From positions 3,720,001 to 3,784,000 of the forward strand of contig NZ_CP040077.1 of NCBI RefSeq assembly GCF_005280735.1: a stretch of DNA of 64,000 nt. The letters run 5' to 3'. The position numbers and the translations under genes are program-made. Every line of letters starts with the position of its first letter. The first letter of the stretch is position 1. Below are positions 17,161 through 25,466 of this stretch, piece after piece. The notes under the pieces are model-generated. The model made no database searches and had not been told where the DNA came from. It worked only from the letters and a program-made list of their open reading frames with translations. The stretch is from Trinickia violacea (GTDB lineage: Bacteria; Pseudomonadota; Gammaproteobacteria; Burkholderiales; Burkholderiaceae).

Positions 17161-18555
17161 TCAGAACGGCAGCTTCGCGTCCGGCTTCGCCGCGACGATC
17201 ACGCGCCGGAAATCTTCCTGAATCCGCTTGAGCGCCGCTTCGTTGTCCGCCTCGAAGCGCATCACGACCACCGGCGTCGTGTTCGACGAGCGGGCGAGAC
17301 CGAAGCCGTCCGGATACTCGACGCGCAGGCCGTCGATCTTCACAACCTCGTCCGCGCCCGTAAACTGAGCCTCTTTTTGCAGGCGCGCGATCAGCGCGAA
17401 GTTCTCGCCTTCTTCGAGCTTCAATTGCAGCTCGGGCGTGGAGAGCGAATTCGGCAGGTCGTTCAGGAGCTGGCTCGGGTCCTGCACGCGCGACAGGATT
17501 TCAAGCAAGCGCGCACCCGTGTACAGGCCGTCGTCGAAGCCATACCAGCGGTCCTTGAAGAACACGTGGCCGCTCATTTCGCCCGCGAGCGGCGCGCCCG
17601 TCTCGCGCAGCTTCGCCTTCACGAGCGAGTGGCCCGTCTTCCACATGAGCGGCTCGCCGCCCTGCTCGCGCACCCACTTCGCGAGATTGCGCGTGCACTT
17701 CACGTCATAGATGATCTGACCGCCCGGGTTGCGCGAGAGCACTTCCTGCGCGAACAGCATCAGTTGGCGGTCCGGATAGATGATCTGGCCGTCCTTCGTG
17801 ACGACGCCCAAGCGGTCGCCGTCGCCGTCGAAGGCAAAGCCGATTTCCGCGTCGGTTTCCTTGAGTGCGCGAATCACGTCCTGGAGGTTCTCGGGGTGCG
17901 CCGGGTCAGGATGGTGATTCGGGAAGTTGCCGTCGATCTCGGTGAACAGTTCGACGAGCTCGCAGCCGAGCGCCTTGAACAGCCGCGGCGCGAGACCGCC
18001 CGCCACGCCGTTGCCCGTATCGACGACGATCTTGAGCGGCCGCGCGAGCTTGATGTCGCTCGTGACGCGCTGCAGATAGGTATCGGCGATGTCGTACTGC
18101 TCGAAGCTGCCGCTGCCTTCCGCGAAATCACCGTCGACGATGCGCTTGTAGAGCGCTTGAATCTGGTCGCCGTAGATCGCCGCGCCGCGCAGCACCATCT
18201 TGAAGCCGTTGTAGTCGGGCGGGTTGTGGCTGCCCGTCACGACCATGCACGAATCGACTTTACGCTCGCCGCCCGCGAGCGCGAGCGGCACGCTGGCCGC
18301 GAAGTAGCCGACCGGCGTCGGCACCATGCCGATGTCGACCACGTCGACGCCCGCCGAGCGCAAGCCGTCGGCGAGCGCCGCAATCAGCTCCGGTCCCGAC
18401 AAGCGGCCGTCGCGCGCCACCACGACGGCATCGCCGCCCTGCGCGCGGATTTCGCTGCCGAACGCGCGGCCGATCTGCCGCGCGGCATCCGCGTCGAGCG
18501 TCTTGCCGATGACGCCGCGAATGTCATACGCCTTGAAGATGGATTGGGAAATCAT
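17161..18555 (-). CDS. Phosphomannomutase/phosphoglucomutase (AlgC/ManB type)
   Basis: A 464-residue alpha-D-phosphohexomutase, the same length as Pseudomonas AlgC. The phosphoserine loop TGSHNPPDYNG places the catalytic Ser at residue 109; the metal-binding loop is DGDGDRLGVV, and the sugar-binding loop GEMSGHVFFKD and a phosphate-binding loop in the C-terminal domain are present. It interconverts mannose-6-P/mannose-1-P and glucose-6-P/glucose-1-P and feeds LPS and exopolysaccharide precursors. The ATG at 18555 gives the family start MISQSIFKAYDIRG; the frame is open further upstream but that part does not resemble the family. Confidence 0.94.
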   Translation of the reverse strand: MISQSIFKAYDIRGVIGKTLDADAARQIGRAFGSEIRAQGGDAVVVARDGRLSGPELIAALADGLRSAGVDVVDIGMVPTPVGYFAASVPLALAGGERKVDSCMVVTGSHNPPDYNGFKMVLRGAAIYGDQIQALYKRIVDGDFAEGSGSFEQYDIADTYLQRVTSDIKLARPLKIVVDTGNGVAGGLAPRLFKALGCELVELFTEIDGNFPNHHPDPAHPENLQDVIRALKETDAEIGFAFDGDGDRLGVVTKDGQIIYPDRQLMLFAQEVLSRNPGGQIIYDVKCTRNLAKWVREQGGEPLMWKTGHSLVKAKLRETGAPLAGEMSGHVFFKDRWYGFDDGLYTGARLLEILSRVQDPSQLLNDLPNSLSTPELQLKLEEGENFALIARLQKEAQFTGADEVVKIDGLRVEYPDGFGLARSSNTTPVVVMRFEADNEAALKRIQEDFRRVIVAAKPDAKLPF

Positions 18556-18727
18556 GATTAGGCTCTCAGTTGCTTGCGAAAGATGGGATAGGAATAGGAA
18601 CGGTGGAACATTCCCCCAGGCACGATGACCATCGCCCTTTGGGCGGCACACCGTAACGGCTCACCGTCATGGCCGCGCGGCAGGCAGGCCGTGCTCCGTC
18701 AGCGCCGGAAACGAGCCGGTTCCAACT

Positions 18728-18733
18728 TATAAT
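18728..18733 (+). promoter_or_regulatory. -10 element of a likely promoter for the flippase operon
   Basis: A perfect TATAAT lies 91 bp before the flippase start in an otherwise GC-rich divergent gap (18556-18823). No good -35 is seen at 17 bp, so the promoter may depend on an activator or be an extended type. The rest of the 268-bp gap shows no gene. Confidence 0.45.
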
Positions 18734-18823
18734 TGCGGTTTTTAGAGAAGCGTCAGACGCGCCCATTTTAATGCTTAGAAGCCCTCCTGCCGCAACGTTG
18801 CCGACGCAATTTACGTACCGCGC

Positions 18824-20080
18824 ATGTTGAAGCGCTTCGCCAATCAGGACGTCGCGAAGGCCGTCGCGAACATCGTCTGGCTCGGGCTCGAGCGTCTCAC
18901 GCAAATCGGCGTCGCGATCGCGATCAGCGGCATGCTTGCGCGTTACCTCGGTCCCGACGTGTTCGGCAAGTGGCAGTACGCCAATACCTTGCTGCTCGTG
19001 CTCGCACCGATCACCTGGGTGTGCGGCGCTGAAATCCTCGTGCCGACCATCGTTCATCGTCCGCCCGCGCAGCTCGGCACCGTGCTCGGCAGCGCGTTCG
19101 TGCTGCGCCTGAGCGTCTCCGCCGCCGCATTGCTCATCACGTGGGCCGGCATTGCAGCGGGCGTGACCGATCCGCTCGTCGGGGCGATGCTCGCCGGGCT
19201 CGCCGTCACGATGCTGTTTCGCGAGCCGTTCGTCGGCGTGATCAACTCGTGGCTGCAGAGCATGACGTACAGCAAGCCGCAGTTGCTCACGAGCATGACG
19301 ACGGCGCTCATCAAGGCCGCGCTCGTCTACGTGCTCGTGCGCGCTGCCGCGGCGCCCGCGCGCTTTTCGTGGCTGTGGGCCGCGGAATCGGCGGCGATCG
19401 GCATGGTGCTGATGCTCTATTACATCCATAGGAATGGCGGCAAGCTCGGCTGGCACGTCGATCGCTCGCTCTTTCGCCACTTCGCGACCGCGGGCACGGT
19501 GTTCTGGATCGGTCTCATCTGCATGTATCTGTTCCTCAAGCTCGACCGGCTGATGCTCGAGCGCGCGATCTCGTTTGCCGATCTCGGCCGCTACTCGGCC
19601 GCGCAGCAGATCAACGAGAACTGGATCGCGCTCGCGCTGATGCTCGCGCAGACCATCGCCCCCGCGTTCGTCTATCGCGTGCAGGACATCGCGCAATTGC
19701 GCCGCAATATGTGGCGCCTCACGCTGATGGCCGCCGCGCTGATGATCGCGGGCGCGTTCGTGCTCGACCTGCTCGCGCACGTCATCATCACTGGCGTGTT
19801 CGGGCCGAACTTCGAAGCCGCGATCGATATCTTCCGCTGGGCCGTATGGCTTTCGGTGCCGGCCGGCGTCGAAGCGATCGGCAATCTCGTCGTGCTCAAA
19901 TACCAGGCGAAGTTCGTGCTGCTGTCGAAATGGCTCTTCGCGCTTGCGGTCGCGTTCGTCGTGAATCTGCTGCTGATCCCTCGCATCGGCTCATACGGCG
20001 CGCTCGCCGGGCTCGCGGCCGGCTATCTCGCCGCCGCCTCGGTCAACCTCTACTACATCCGCTACAAGCTGCGCTCATGA
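18824..20080 (+). CDS. Oligosaccharide flippase (Wzx/MATE-like)
   Basis: A 418-residue polytopic inner-membrane protein with about 12 predicted membrane helices, in the MOP/PST superfamily of polysaccharide exporters. The N-terminus LGLERLTQIGVAIAISGMLARYLGPDVFGKWQYAN is typical of Wzx-type flippases. It would move a lipid-linked oligosaccharide to the periplasm. It is the first gene of a four-gene plus-strand operon and overlaps the next gene by ATGA. Confidence 0.88.
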   Translation: MLKRFANQDVAKAVANIVWLGLERLTQIGVAIAISGMLARYLGPDVFGKWQYANTLLLVLAPITWVCGAEILVPTIVHRPPAQLGTVLGSAFVLRLSVSAAALLITWAGIAAGVTDPLVGAMLAGLAVTMLFREPFVGVINSWLQSMTYSKPQLLTSMTTALIKAALVYVLVRAAAAPARFSWLWAAESAAIGMVLMLYYIHRNGGKLGWHVDRSLFRHFATAGTVFWIGLICMYLFLKLDRLMLERAISFADLGRYSAAQQINENWIALALMLAQTIAPAFVYRVQDIAQLRRNMWRLTLMAAALMIAGAFVLDLLAHVIITGVFGPNFEAAIDIFRWAVWLSVPAGVEAIGNLVVLKYQAKFVLLSKWLFALAVAFVVNLLLIPRIGSYGALAGLAAGYLAAASVNLYYIRYKLRS

Positions 20081-20910
20081 CGACGCCCTTCCCTTCCACC
20101 GTCGTGAATGTCGTGCTCGACGACGTCGCCGTGCTGATGCCCGCCTACAACGGGCAGCAAGACGTCGAGCGCACGCTCGCGTCGTTCGTCGAAAGCGCGC
20201 CCGTGCACGTGCTGATCGTCGACGACGGCAGCACGCCGCCGATCGTCGCGCCGACGCTGCCGGGCGTGTTGATCGAAGTGCTGCGCATGCCGGTCAACGG
20301 CGGCATCGAGCGCGCGCTGCAAGCGGGCATCGACGCGCTCGCCGAACGCGGCTTCAAGTACGCTGCGCGCATCGACGCGGGCGACCTCGCCGCGCCGGGA
20401 CGGCTCGCGAAACAGCGCGCGTATCTCGAAGCGCATCCGCGCGTCGCCGCCGTCAGCATGTGGACGCAGGTCGTCACGCGCGACGGCAGGCCGCTCTTCA
20501 TGCTCACGCCGCCCGCAGAGCCGCGCGCGCTTCGACGCACGCGCTTCTTCCGCGTGCCGCTCATTCATCCGGCGACGACGCTGCGCATCGACGCCGTTCG
20601 CGAAGTCGGCAACTATCGCGCGAAATACCGCGCGGCCGAAGACCTCGATCTCTTCCTGCGCCTGATGGAGCGCTACGACTGCGCGAACCTGCCGGAGCTC
20701 GGCCTCTACTACGAGCTGAACGAAGGCGGCATCAGCGCGACGAAGCGGCGCCGCCAAGTGCGCTCGACGCTCGCGCTGCAGCTGCGCTACTTCAATCCGC
20801 TCAACCTGTACGATTGGCTCGGACTCGCGAAGAACCTGCTGCATTTCTTGACGCCGTACACGATGCTGCAACGGATCAAGCGCTCGCTCTTCACGGCGCA
20901 CACCGCTTAA
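20077..20910 (+). CDS. Glycosyltransferase family 2
   Basis: A 277-residue inverting GT-A enzyme. It starts with VAVLMPAYNGQQDVERTLAS, has the VDDGS nucleotide-binding motif and a metal-site RIDAGD in place of a strict DxD. It ends in a basic, partly hydrophobic region typical of membrane-associated GT2 proteins. Donor and acceptor cannot be told from sequence. The start overlaps the flippase stop by 4 bp, so it belongs to the same operon. Confidence 0.88.
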   Translation: MTTPFPSTVVNVVLDDVAVLMPAYNGQQDVERTLASFVESAPVHVLIVDDGSTPPIVAPTLPGVLIEVLRMPVNGGIERALQAGIDALAERGFKYAARIDAGDLAAPGRLAKQRAYLEAHPRVAAVSMWTQVVTRDGRPLFMLTPPAEPRALRRTRFFRVPLIHPATTLRIDAVREVGNYRAKYRAAEDLDLFLRLMERYDCANLPELGLYYELNEGGISATKRRRQVRSTLALQLRYFNPLNLYDWLGLAKNLLHFLTPYTMLQRIKRSLFTAHTA

Positions 20911-20933
20911 AGCTTGCGGCACCGCATTCACTC

Positions 20934-22106
20934 ATGCCGCCGCGCCCTTACCCCATGGACCGCATGAAGCCTGACCACAAGCCGCTTGCCATCAGCCTCG
21001 TCTGCAACACCGCGTGGGCGATCTATACCTATCGGCACGGCCTGATCAAGATGCTCGTCAGCAAGGGCGCCGAAGTGACGGTGCTCGCGCCGCGCGACCG
21101 GACGTTCCCGCTGCTCGAACAGATGGGCTGCCGCTGCGTCGACCTGCCCGTTTCTTCGAAGAGCACCAATCCGCGTGACGATTTGCACACGATGTTCTCG
21201 CTCTATCGCCTATACCGGACCATCAAGCCAAATCTCGTCTTCCACTACACGATCAAGCCGAACATCTACGGCTCGGTCGCCGCGAAGCTCGCCGGCGTGC
21301 CGTCGGTCGCCGTGACGACCGGGCTCGGCTACGTGTTCATCCAGAAGAGCCGCGCGGCGCAGGTCGCGAAGCAGCTCTACCGCTTCGCGTTTCGCTTCCC
21401 GCGCGAAGTCTGGTTCCTCAATCGCGACGACCAGGCGGCCTTCATGAACGAGCGCCTGCTCGCGCATCCGGAACGCGCGCGGCTCTTGCACGGCGAAGGA
21501 GTCGACCTCGATCATTTCGCGTACCAAAGTCTGCCGGAAAAAAAATCAGAATTTATTTTTGTATTAATTGGGCGCTTGCTTTGGGATAAGGGCGTCGGCG
21601 AATATGTCGAGGCCGCGCGGCGCCTGCGCACGAAATATCCGCAGGCGCGCTTTCAGCTGCTGGGGCCGGTCGGCGTCGCGAATCCGAGCGCGATCTCGCA
21701 AGCGGACGTCGACGCTTGGCAACGCGAAGGGCTGATCGAATACCTGGGCGAAGCACACGACGTGCGCCCGCACATCGCCAACGCCGACTGCGTCGTGCTG
21801 CCGTCGTATCGCGAAGGCGTGCCGCGCACGCTGATGGAGGCATCGGCGATGGGCCGCCCGATCATCGCGACCGACGTGCCGGGCTGCCGCGAAGTCGTCG
21901 CCGACGGCGTCACCGGCCTCTTGTGCGAAGCGCGCAGCGCGGAAAGCCTCGCAGCCAAGCTCGCGCAAATGCTCGACATGAGCGCCGACGCGCGGCGTGC
22001 GATGGGCGAGAACGGCCGACACAAAGTCGCGGCAGAATTCGACGAGGCCGCGGTAGTCGAACGCTACAAGGACACCCTGCGCACGTGGACTGGCGCATCA
22101 CTCTGA
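20934..22106 (+). CDS. Glycosyltransferase family 4 with an AT-rich internal patch
   Basis: A 390-residue GT-B enzyme of the family 4 type. The C-terminal donor domain has FVLIGRLLWDKGVGEY and the EX7E-like segment SYREGVPRTLMEASAMG. Two later Met codons (20955, 20964) could be the true start; 20934 is the most upstream one after the GT2 stop. Codons between ~21538 and ~21580 (EKKSEFIFVLIG) use A/T-ending triplets and include a run of eight A, unlike the rest of the gene. The frame is preserved, so the gene looks functional. The donor is unknown; galE follows after 16 bp. Confidence 0.88.
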   Translation: MPPRPYPMDRMKPDHKPLAISLVCNTAWAIYTYRHGLIKMLVSKGAEVTVLAPRDRTFPLLEQMGCRCVDLPVSSKSTNPRDDLHTMFSLYRLYRTIKPNLVFHYTIKPNIYGSVAAKLAGVPSVAVTTGLGYVFIQKSRAAQVAKQLYRFAFRFPREVWFLNRDDQAAFMNERLLAHPERARLLHGEGVDLDHFAYQSLPEKKSEFIFVLIGRLLWDKGVGEYVEAARRLRTKYPQARFQLLGPVGVANPSAISQADVDAWQREGLIEYLGEAHDVRPHIANADCVVLPSYREGVPRTLMEASAMGRPIIATDVPGCREVVADGVTGLLCEARSAESLAAKLAQMLDMSADARRAMGENGRHKVAAEFDEAAVVERYKDTLRTWTGASL

Positions 22107-22122
22107 CTGACGGAGAACATCA

Positions 22123-23145
22123 ATGGCAGACAAGGGCACGATTCTGGTGACGGGCGGAGCGGGTTACATCGGATCGCACACGGCGGTCGAATTGCTCAAT
22201 AGCGGCTACGACGTCGTGATCGTCGACAACCTCGTCAACAGCAATCGCGAAGCGGTGAAGCGCGTCGAGCAGATCACCGGCAAGCCGGTCGCGTTCCATG
22301 AAGCCGACGTGCGCGACGAAGCCGCGCTCGCGCGGATCTTCGATGCCCATCCGATCACCGGCGCGATCCACTTCGCGGCGCTCAAGGCAGTCGGCGAATC
22401 GGTCGCGAAGCCGATCGACTACTACCGCAACAACATCGACAGTCTGCTCGTGCTGCTCGACGTCATGCGCGCGCGCAATGTGAAGCAGTTCGTGTTCAGC
22501 TCGTCGGCCACGGTATATGGCGTGCCGAAAAGCTCGCCGATCGATGAATCGTTTCCGCTGTCCGCGACGAATCCGTACGGCCAGAGCAAGCTGATCGCCG
22601 AGCAGATCCTGCGCGATCTCGAGATCTCGGATGCGAGTTGGCGCATCGCCACGCTGCGCTACTTCAACCCGGTCGGCGCGCATGAAAGCGGCTTGATCGG
22701 CGAAGACCCGGCCGGCGTGCCGAACAACTTGATGCCGTATGTCGCGCAAGTGGCGGTCGGCAAGCTCGCCAAGCTGCGCGTATTCGGCGGCGACTACGAC
22801 ACGCCGGACGGCACCGGCGTGCGGGACTACATCCACGTGGTCGATCTCGCGCGCGGGCATATCGCGGCACTCGATGCGCTGAAGACGCGCGATGCGAGCT
22901 TCGTCGTCAATCTCGGCACGGGCCAGGGGTATAGCGTGCTCGACGTCGTGCGCGCGTTCGAAGCGGCGTCGGGTCGTCCGGTGCCGTACGAGATCGTCGC
23001 TCGACGGCCCGGCGATGTGGCCGAGTGCTACGCCAATCCGGCTGCCGCCGCGCAATTGCTTGGCTGGAATGCGGAGTACGGGATCGAGCGCATGTGCCAG
23101 GATCACTGGCGCTGGCAGGAAAAGAATCCGCGCGGGTTTGCCTGA
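22123..23145 (+). CDS. galE: UDP-glucose 4-epimerase GalE
   Basis: A 340-residue extended short-chain dehydrogenase with the NAD motif GGAGYIGSHT at the N-terminus, Ser in SSSATVYG and the catalytic pair in NPYGQSK (YxxxK). Length and the RYFNPVGAH and GTGQGYSVL segments fit GalE closely. It interconverts UDP-Glc and UDP-Gal (possibly the GlcNAc forms) for the two glycosyltransferases upstream. It is the last gene of the flippase operon. Confidence 0.94.
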   Translation: MADKGTILVTGGAGYIGSHTAVELLNSGYDVVIVDNLVNSNREAVKRVEQITGKPVAFHEADVRDEAALARIFDAHPITGAIHFAALKAVGESVAKPIDYYRNNIDSLLVLLDVMRARNVKQFVFSSSATVYGVPKSSPIDESFPLSATNPYGQSKLIAEQILRDLEISDASWRIATLRYFNPVGAHESGLIGEDPAGVPNNLMPYVAQVAVGKLAKLRVFGGDYDTPDGTGVRDYIHVVDLARGHIAALDALKTRDASFVVNLGTGQGYSVLDVVRAFEAASGRPVPYEIVARRPGDVAECYANPAAAAQLLGWNAEYGIERMCQDHWRWQEKNPRGFA

Positions 23146-23149
23146 AGGT

Positions 23150-23168
23150 CCCGCCGGCATGGCGGGTT
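23150..23168 (+). terminator. Hairpin after galE
   Basis: CCCGCC (23150-23155) pairs with GGCGGG (23161-23166) across a 5-nt loop and is followed by TT. It starts four bases after the galE stop. The U-tract is short, so termination may be partial. Confidence 0.55.
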
Positions 23169-23194
23169 AGGGTCTGTCTGTTCACGCTAAGGCG

Positions 23195-23429
23195 CGCTAA
23201 CGATGCTTGTCATCCGATGGCGATGGATTGCAAGTTTGAGGCTTTCTTCGCGACAACTTTGAATTCGCGCCGTTCCGTATGGTCCGTCCCTCCCCGGGAC
23301 CGGGGTCACTTTTGTCCTTGCCAAAAGTAACCAAAAGCGCGTCCTCGCCGGACGGCCTACCCGGAGGCACTCAACCCTGTTAGTACCGGCGTTCCGGGCG
23401 CAACCGTGGGAAACCGTTATTGCTCGCCG
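23195..23429 (+). repeat. Left copy of a ~230-bp inverted repeat
   Basis: This segment is closely similar, by eye, to the reverse complement of 25215-25448 over its whole length. Internally it has a hairpin (GGTCACTTTTG at 23303-23313 with CAAAAGTAACC at 23321-23331). Repeats with this TTTTGG-TTAC core are common in Burkholderia-group intergenic DNA. It begins about 50 bp after galE and contains no credible gene. Confidence 0.85.
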
Positions 23430-23532
23430 TACGTCCCGTTTACACGCGGCACAGAATTTTGTCCGTTCGCGTCGAATCGGCGATGCAGGTCAGGAAAGAC
23501 CTGAAAGTGCTTGTCTTGCGGTGGGCCCATGC

Positions 23533-23573
23533 GCTTGGGCTTGGGCTTGGGCTTGGGCTTGGGCTTGGGCTTG
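23533..23573 (+). repeat. Hexanucleotide tandem repeat (GCTTGG)6
   Basis: Six perfect copies of GCTTGG occupy 23533-23568, with a partial seventh to 23573. On the minus strand one frame reads Lys-Pro repeats within a 96-codon open frame (23417-23707), which is not convincing as a gene. The tract may vary in length between strains. Confidence 0.9.
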
Positions 23574-23718
23574 CTTCCAATCGTAGGCAACGGGGGGCAC
23601 AGCCACATCGATAGCGTCGATTTATTTCGTATCGGCGCCATTCCGTGCCGCGTACTGATATGACTCCCGCTGTCAATCGGGATCGGTTTTCCAGTTTTCA
23701 ACTGCATGTTGTCCGAAT

Positions 23719-23902
23719 TTCCTGAGGGCGGCGTAGCAGTAAGTCTCGACGGTGGATCACGCTGATATCCGCGGGTTGGCTACCGCATTACAGATGTCCG
23801 CCCAATAAGCCTACCGCTATCTAACGCCGCAAGTCGGATGCAATCCGTTGCGTAGTACGCTCGCGGGTTACTCAGGTGCCGGGCTACGCCGCCCTCAGGA
23901 AA
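23719..23902. mobile_element. 184-bp miniature element with 20-bp perfect inverted ends
   Basis: The ends TTTCCTGAGGGCGGCGTAGC (23719-23738) and its exact reverse complement (23883-23902) enclose 144 bp with no open frame. It looks like a MITE or the remnant ends of an insertion sequence, next to the IS110-family pseudogene. No clear flanking target duplication was seen. Confidence 0.55.
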
Positions 23903-23950
23903 CACCTTCTCAAGTGGCCAGGGTAATTCAAGCGTCGCGCAGGCGTTGCG

Positions 23951-25076
23951 TCACGCCATGCGCACCTCGGGCCGCGCGGCGAGCGACATCGCGAGCCGGC
24001 TGATGTCCCAGATGAAGCCGCTCAGTTCCCGGGCGAGCGCGACGACCGCAATGTTCTTTGGCTTGCCACGTGCGACAAGCTTGCGATAACGCCCACACAG
24101 GCGCACCTGCGCATCCCAGGCACGATCAACGATGGGTTTGGGGATGCCCTCGTGGCGACGCTGAATCTCCGGACTCACACGGGCCGGATGCTGGTAGCTC
24201 CAAGCGGCTTCGACAAGCAGCTTTCTCGCATAGCTGTTGCCGTTCTTGGTGATACTGCCTTGACGGCGCTTCTCGCCCGACGAATGCTCGCATGGCGTCA
24301 CCCCCAGCCAAGCCATCAACTGGCGTGGCTGGGCAAAGCGCGATAGATCGCCCAGTTCGGCAAGCAGGCCCACCGCCGTAGTGAACTGCACGCCGCGCAT
24401 GGCCTGCAGGCACAGCACCGCTGGATAAAGCGCCAGTCGACGGCCGCCTCGCGCAACGCGGTCTCCAACCGTTCGCATTGCGCGAGACGATCCTCGATCG
24501 TGCGCCGATGTTCCTCGAACGCCAGTTGCTGCCAGGCGCTGTCGAACGCAAATGTGCTCAGCCAGCGCCGGTGCGCAGGTCCCCAGTCGGCTCGGCCGGC
24601 ATAACGCACATCGTGCGAGTAGAAAGCCCTTCAGGCGTTGCCGTGCACGTTTCAGATCGTCCTGGCGCTGGCCCACGCGCGGGCCAGATCGCGAAATGCT
24701 TCGTCTTCGACGCTGGGCACATAGACCGCTGACAGGTCGCCGGCACGCAGTGCCCGCACCAATTTGATCGCATCGCGCCGATCGGTCTTCACGCGCTCTC
24801 CCGGCTTCCTGGGAATCAGGACGGAGCGCACACCATGCAGTCGAACCCCTTCTGCGCGAGCTGGCGGTAAAGCGCGTAGCCGCACGGCCCCGCTTCGTAG
24901 ACGATGCCGATGCGCCGCGCCTTCGACTGCAGGCGCTTGCACAGGCGATCGATATCCGTCTTGGTCGTACCGATCTTGCTAAGCAGTTCGACCTCGCCCG
25001 CGCCAAGCGCATAGGCGACCGTGATCGAATCCTTATGGACATCAAGACCGACGTACAGAGTGCTATCGTGTTCCAT
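23951..25076 (-). pseudogene. IS110-family transposase, frameshifted
   Basis: The protein can be followed only by changing frame about four times. The start MEHDSTLYVGLDVHKDS (catalytic Asp) and YEAGPCGYALYR (Glu) are in one frame from 25076. RKPGERVKTDRRDAIKLVRA (Asp pair) is in a second frame from ~24830. DDLKRARQRLKGFLL is in a third at ~24650, and WLSTFAFDSAWQQLAFEEH returns to the second. The C-terminal Transposase_20-like region (MRGVQFTTAVGLLAELGDLS to the stop at 23951) is in the third frame. The DEDD residues of the RuvC-like domain and the Ser-containing C-terminal region are thus recognisable but the gene cannot be translated as one protein. IS110 elements lack terminal inverted repeats, so exact ends were not set. 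Confidence 0.88.
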
Positions 25077-25214
25077 GCTGGCCTCCGCGGTGGACATCGC
25101 CGGGTGTGGCCCTGTCCACACCGTGCGGCTCTGGCAGCGATGCTAACCCGCGTTTGATGCCTCGCGGCGGGCCAGCCTCTACCTCACGGGAGTCATACTG
25201 ACTAACCGGACGCG
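25077..25214 (-). other. Non-coding flank of the IS110 remnant
   Basis: This 138-bp stretch upstream of the transposase start has a hairpin, GGTGTGG (25103-25109) with CCACACC (25116-25122). In IS110-group elements the non-coding end next to the transposase start encodes a bridge RNA that guides recombination. This stretch is in the right place for such an RNA, but its loops were not matched to target and donor sequences. Confidence 0.35.
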
Positions 25215-25448
25215 CGGCGAGCAATAACGGTTTCCCACGGTTGACCTTGGAACGCCGGTACTAACAGGGTTGAGTGCCTCCGGGCAAGGCCGTCCGCCCA
25301 GGACGCGCTTTTGGTTACTTTTGGCAAGGACAAAAGTAACCCCGGTCCCGGGGAGGGACGGACTATACGGAACGCCGCGAATTCAAAGTTGTCGCGAAGA
25401 AAGCCTCAAACTAGCGATCCAACGCCATCGGACGACAAGCATCGCTAG
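25215..25448 (-). repeat. Right copy of the ~230-bp inverted repeat
   Basis: This is the inverted partner of 23195-23429, with scattered mismatches. Its internal hairpin is GGTTACTTTTG/CAAAAGTAACC (25313-25341). The segment ends 19 bp before the stop codon of the ABC permease gene, so the insertion or rearrangement reached the very edge of the neighbouring operon without disrupting it. Confidence 0.85.
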
Positions 25449-25466
25449 CAAACCGAAGGGAAGCGA

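Noticed and set aside
23417..23707. 96-codon minus-strand frame with a Lys-Pro repeat
   Set aside because: It results from the GCTTGG repeat and runs into the inverted repeat; no ribosome site or family was recognised. A weak possibility of a real small gene remains.
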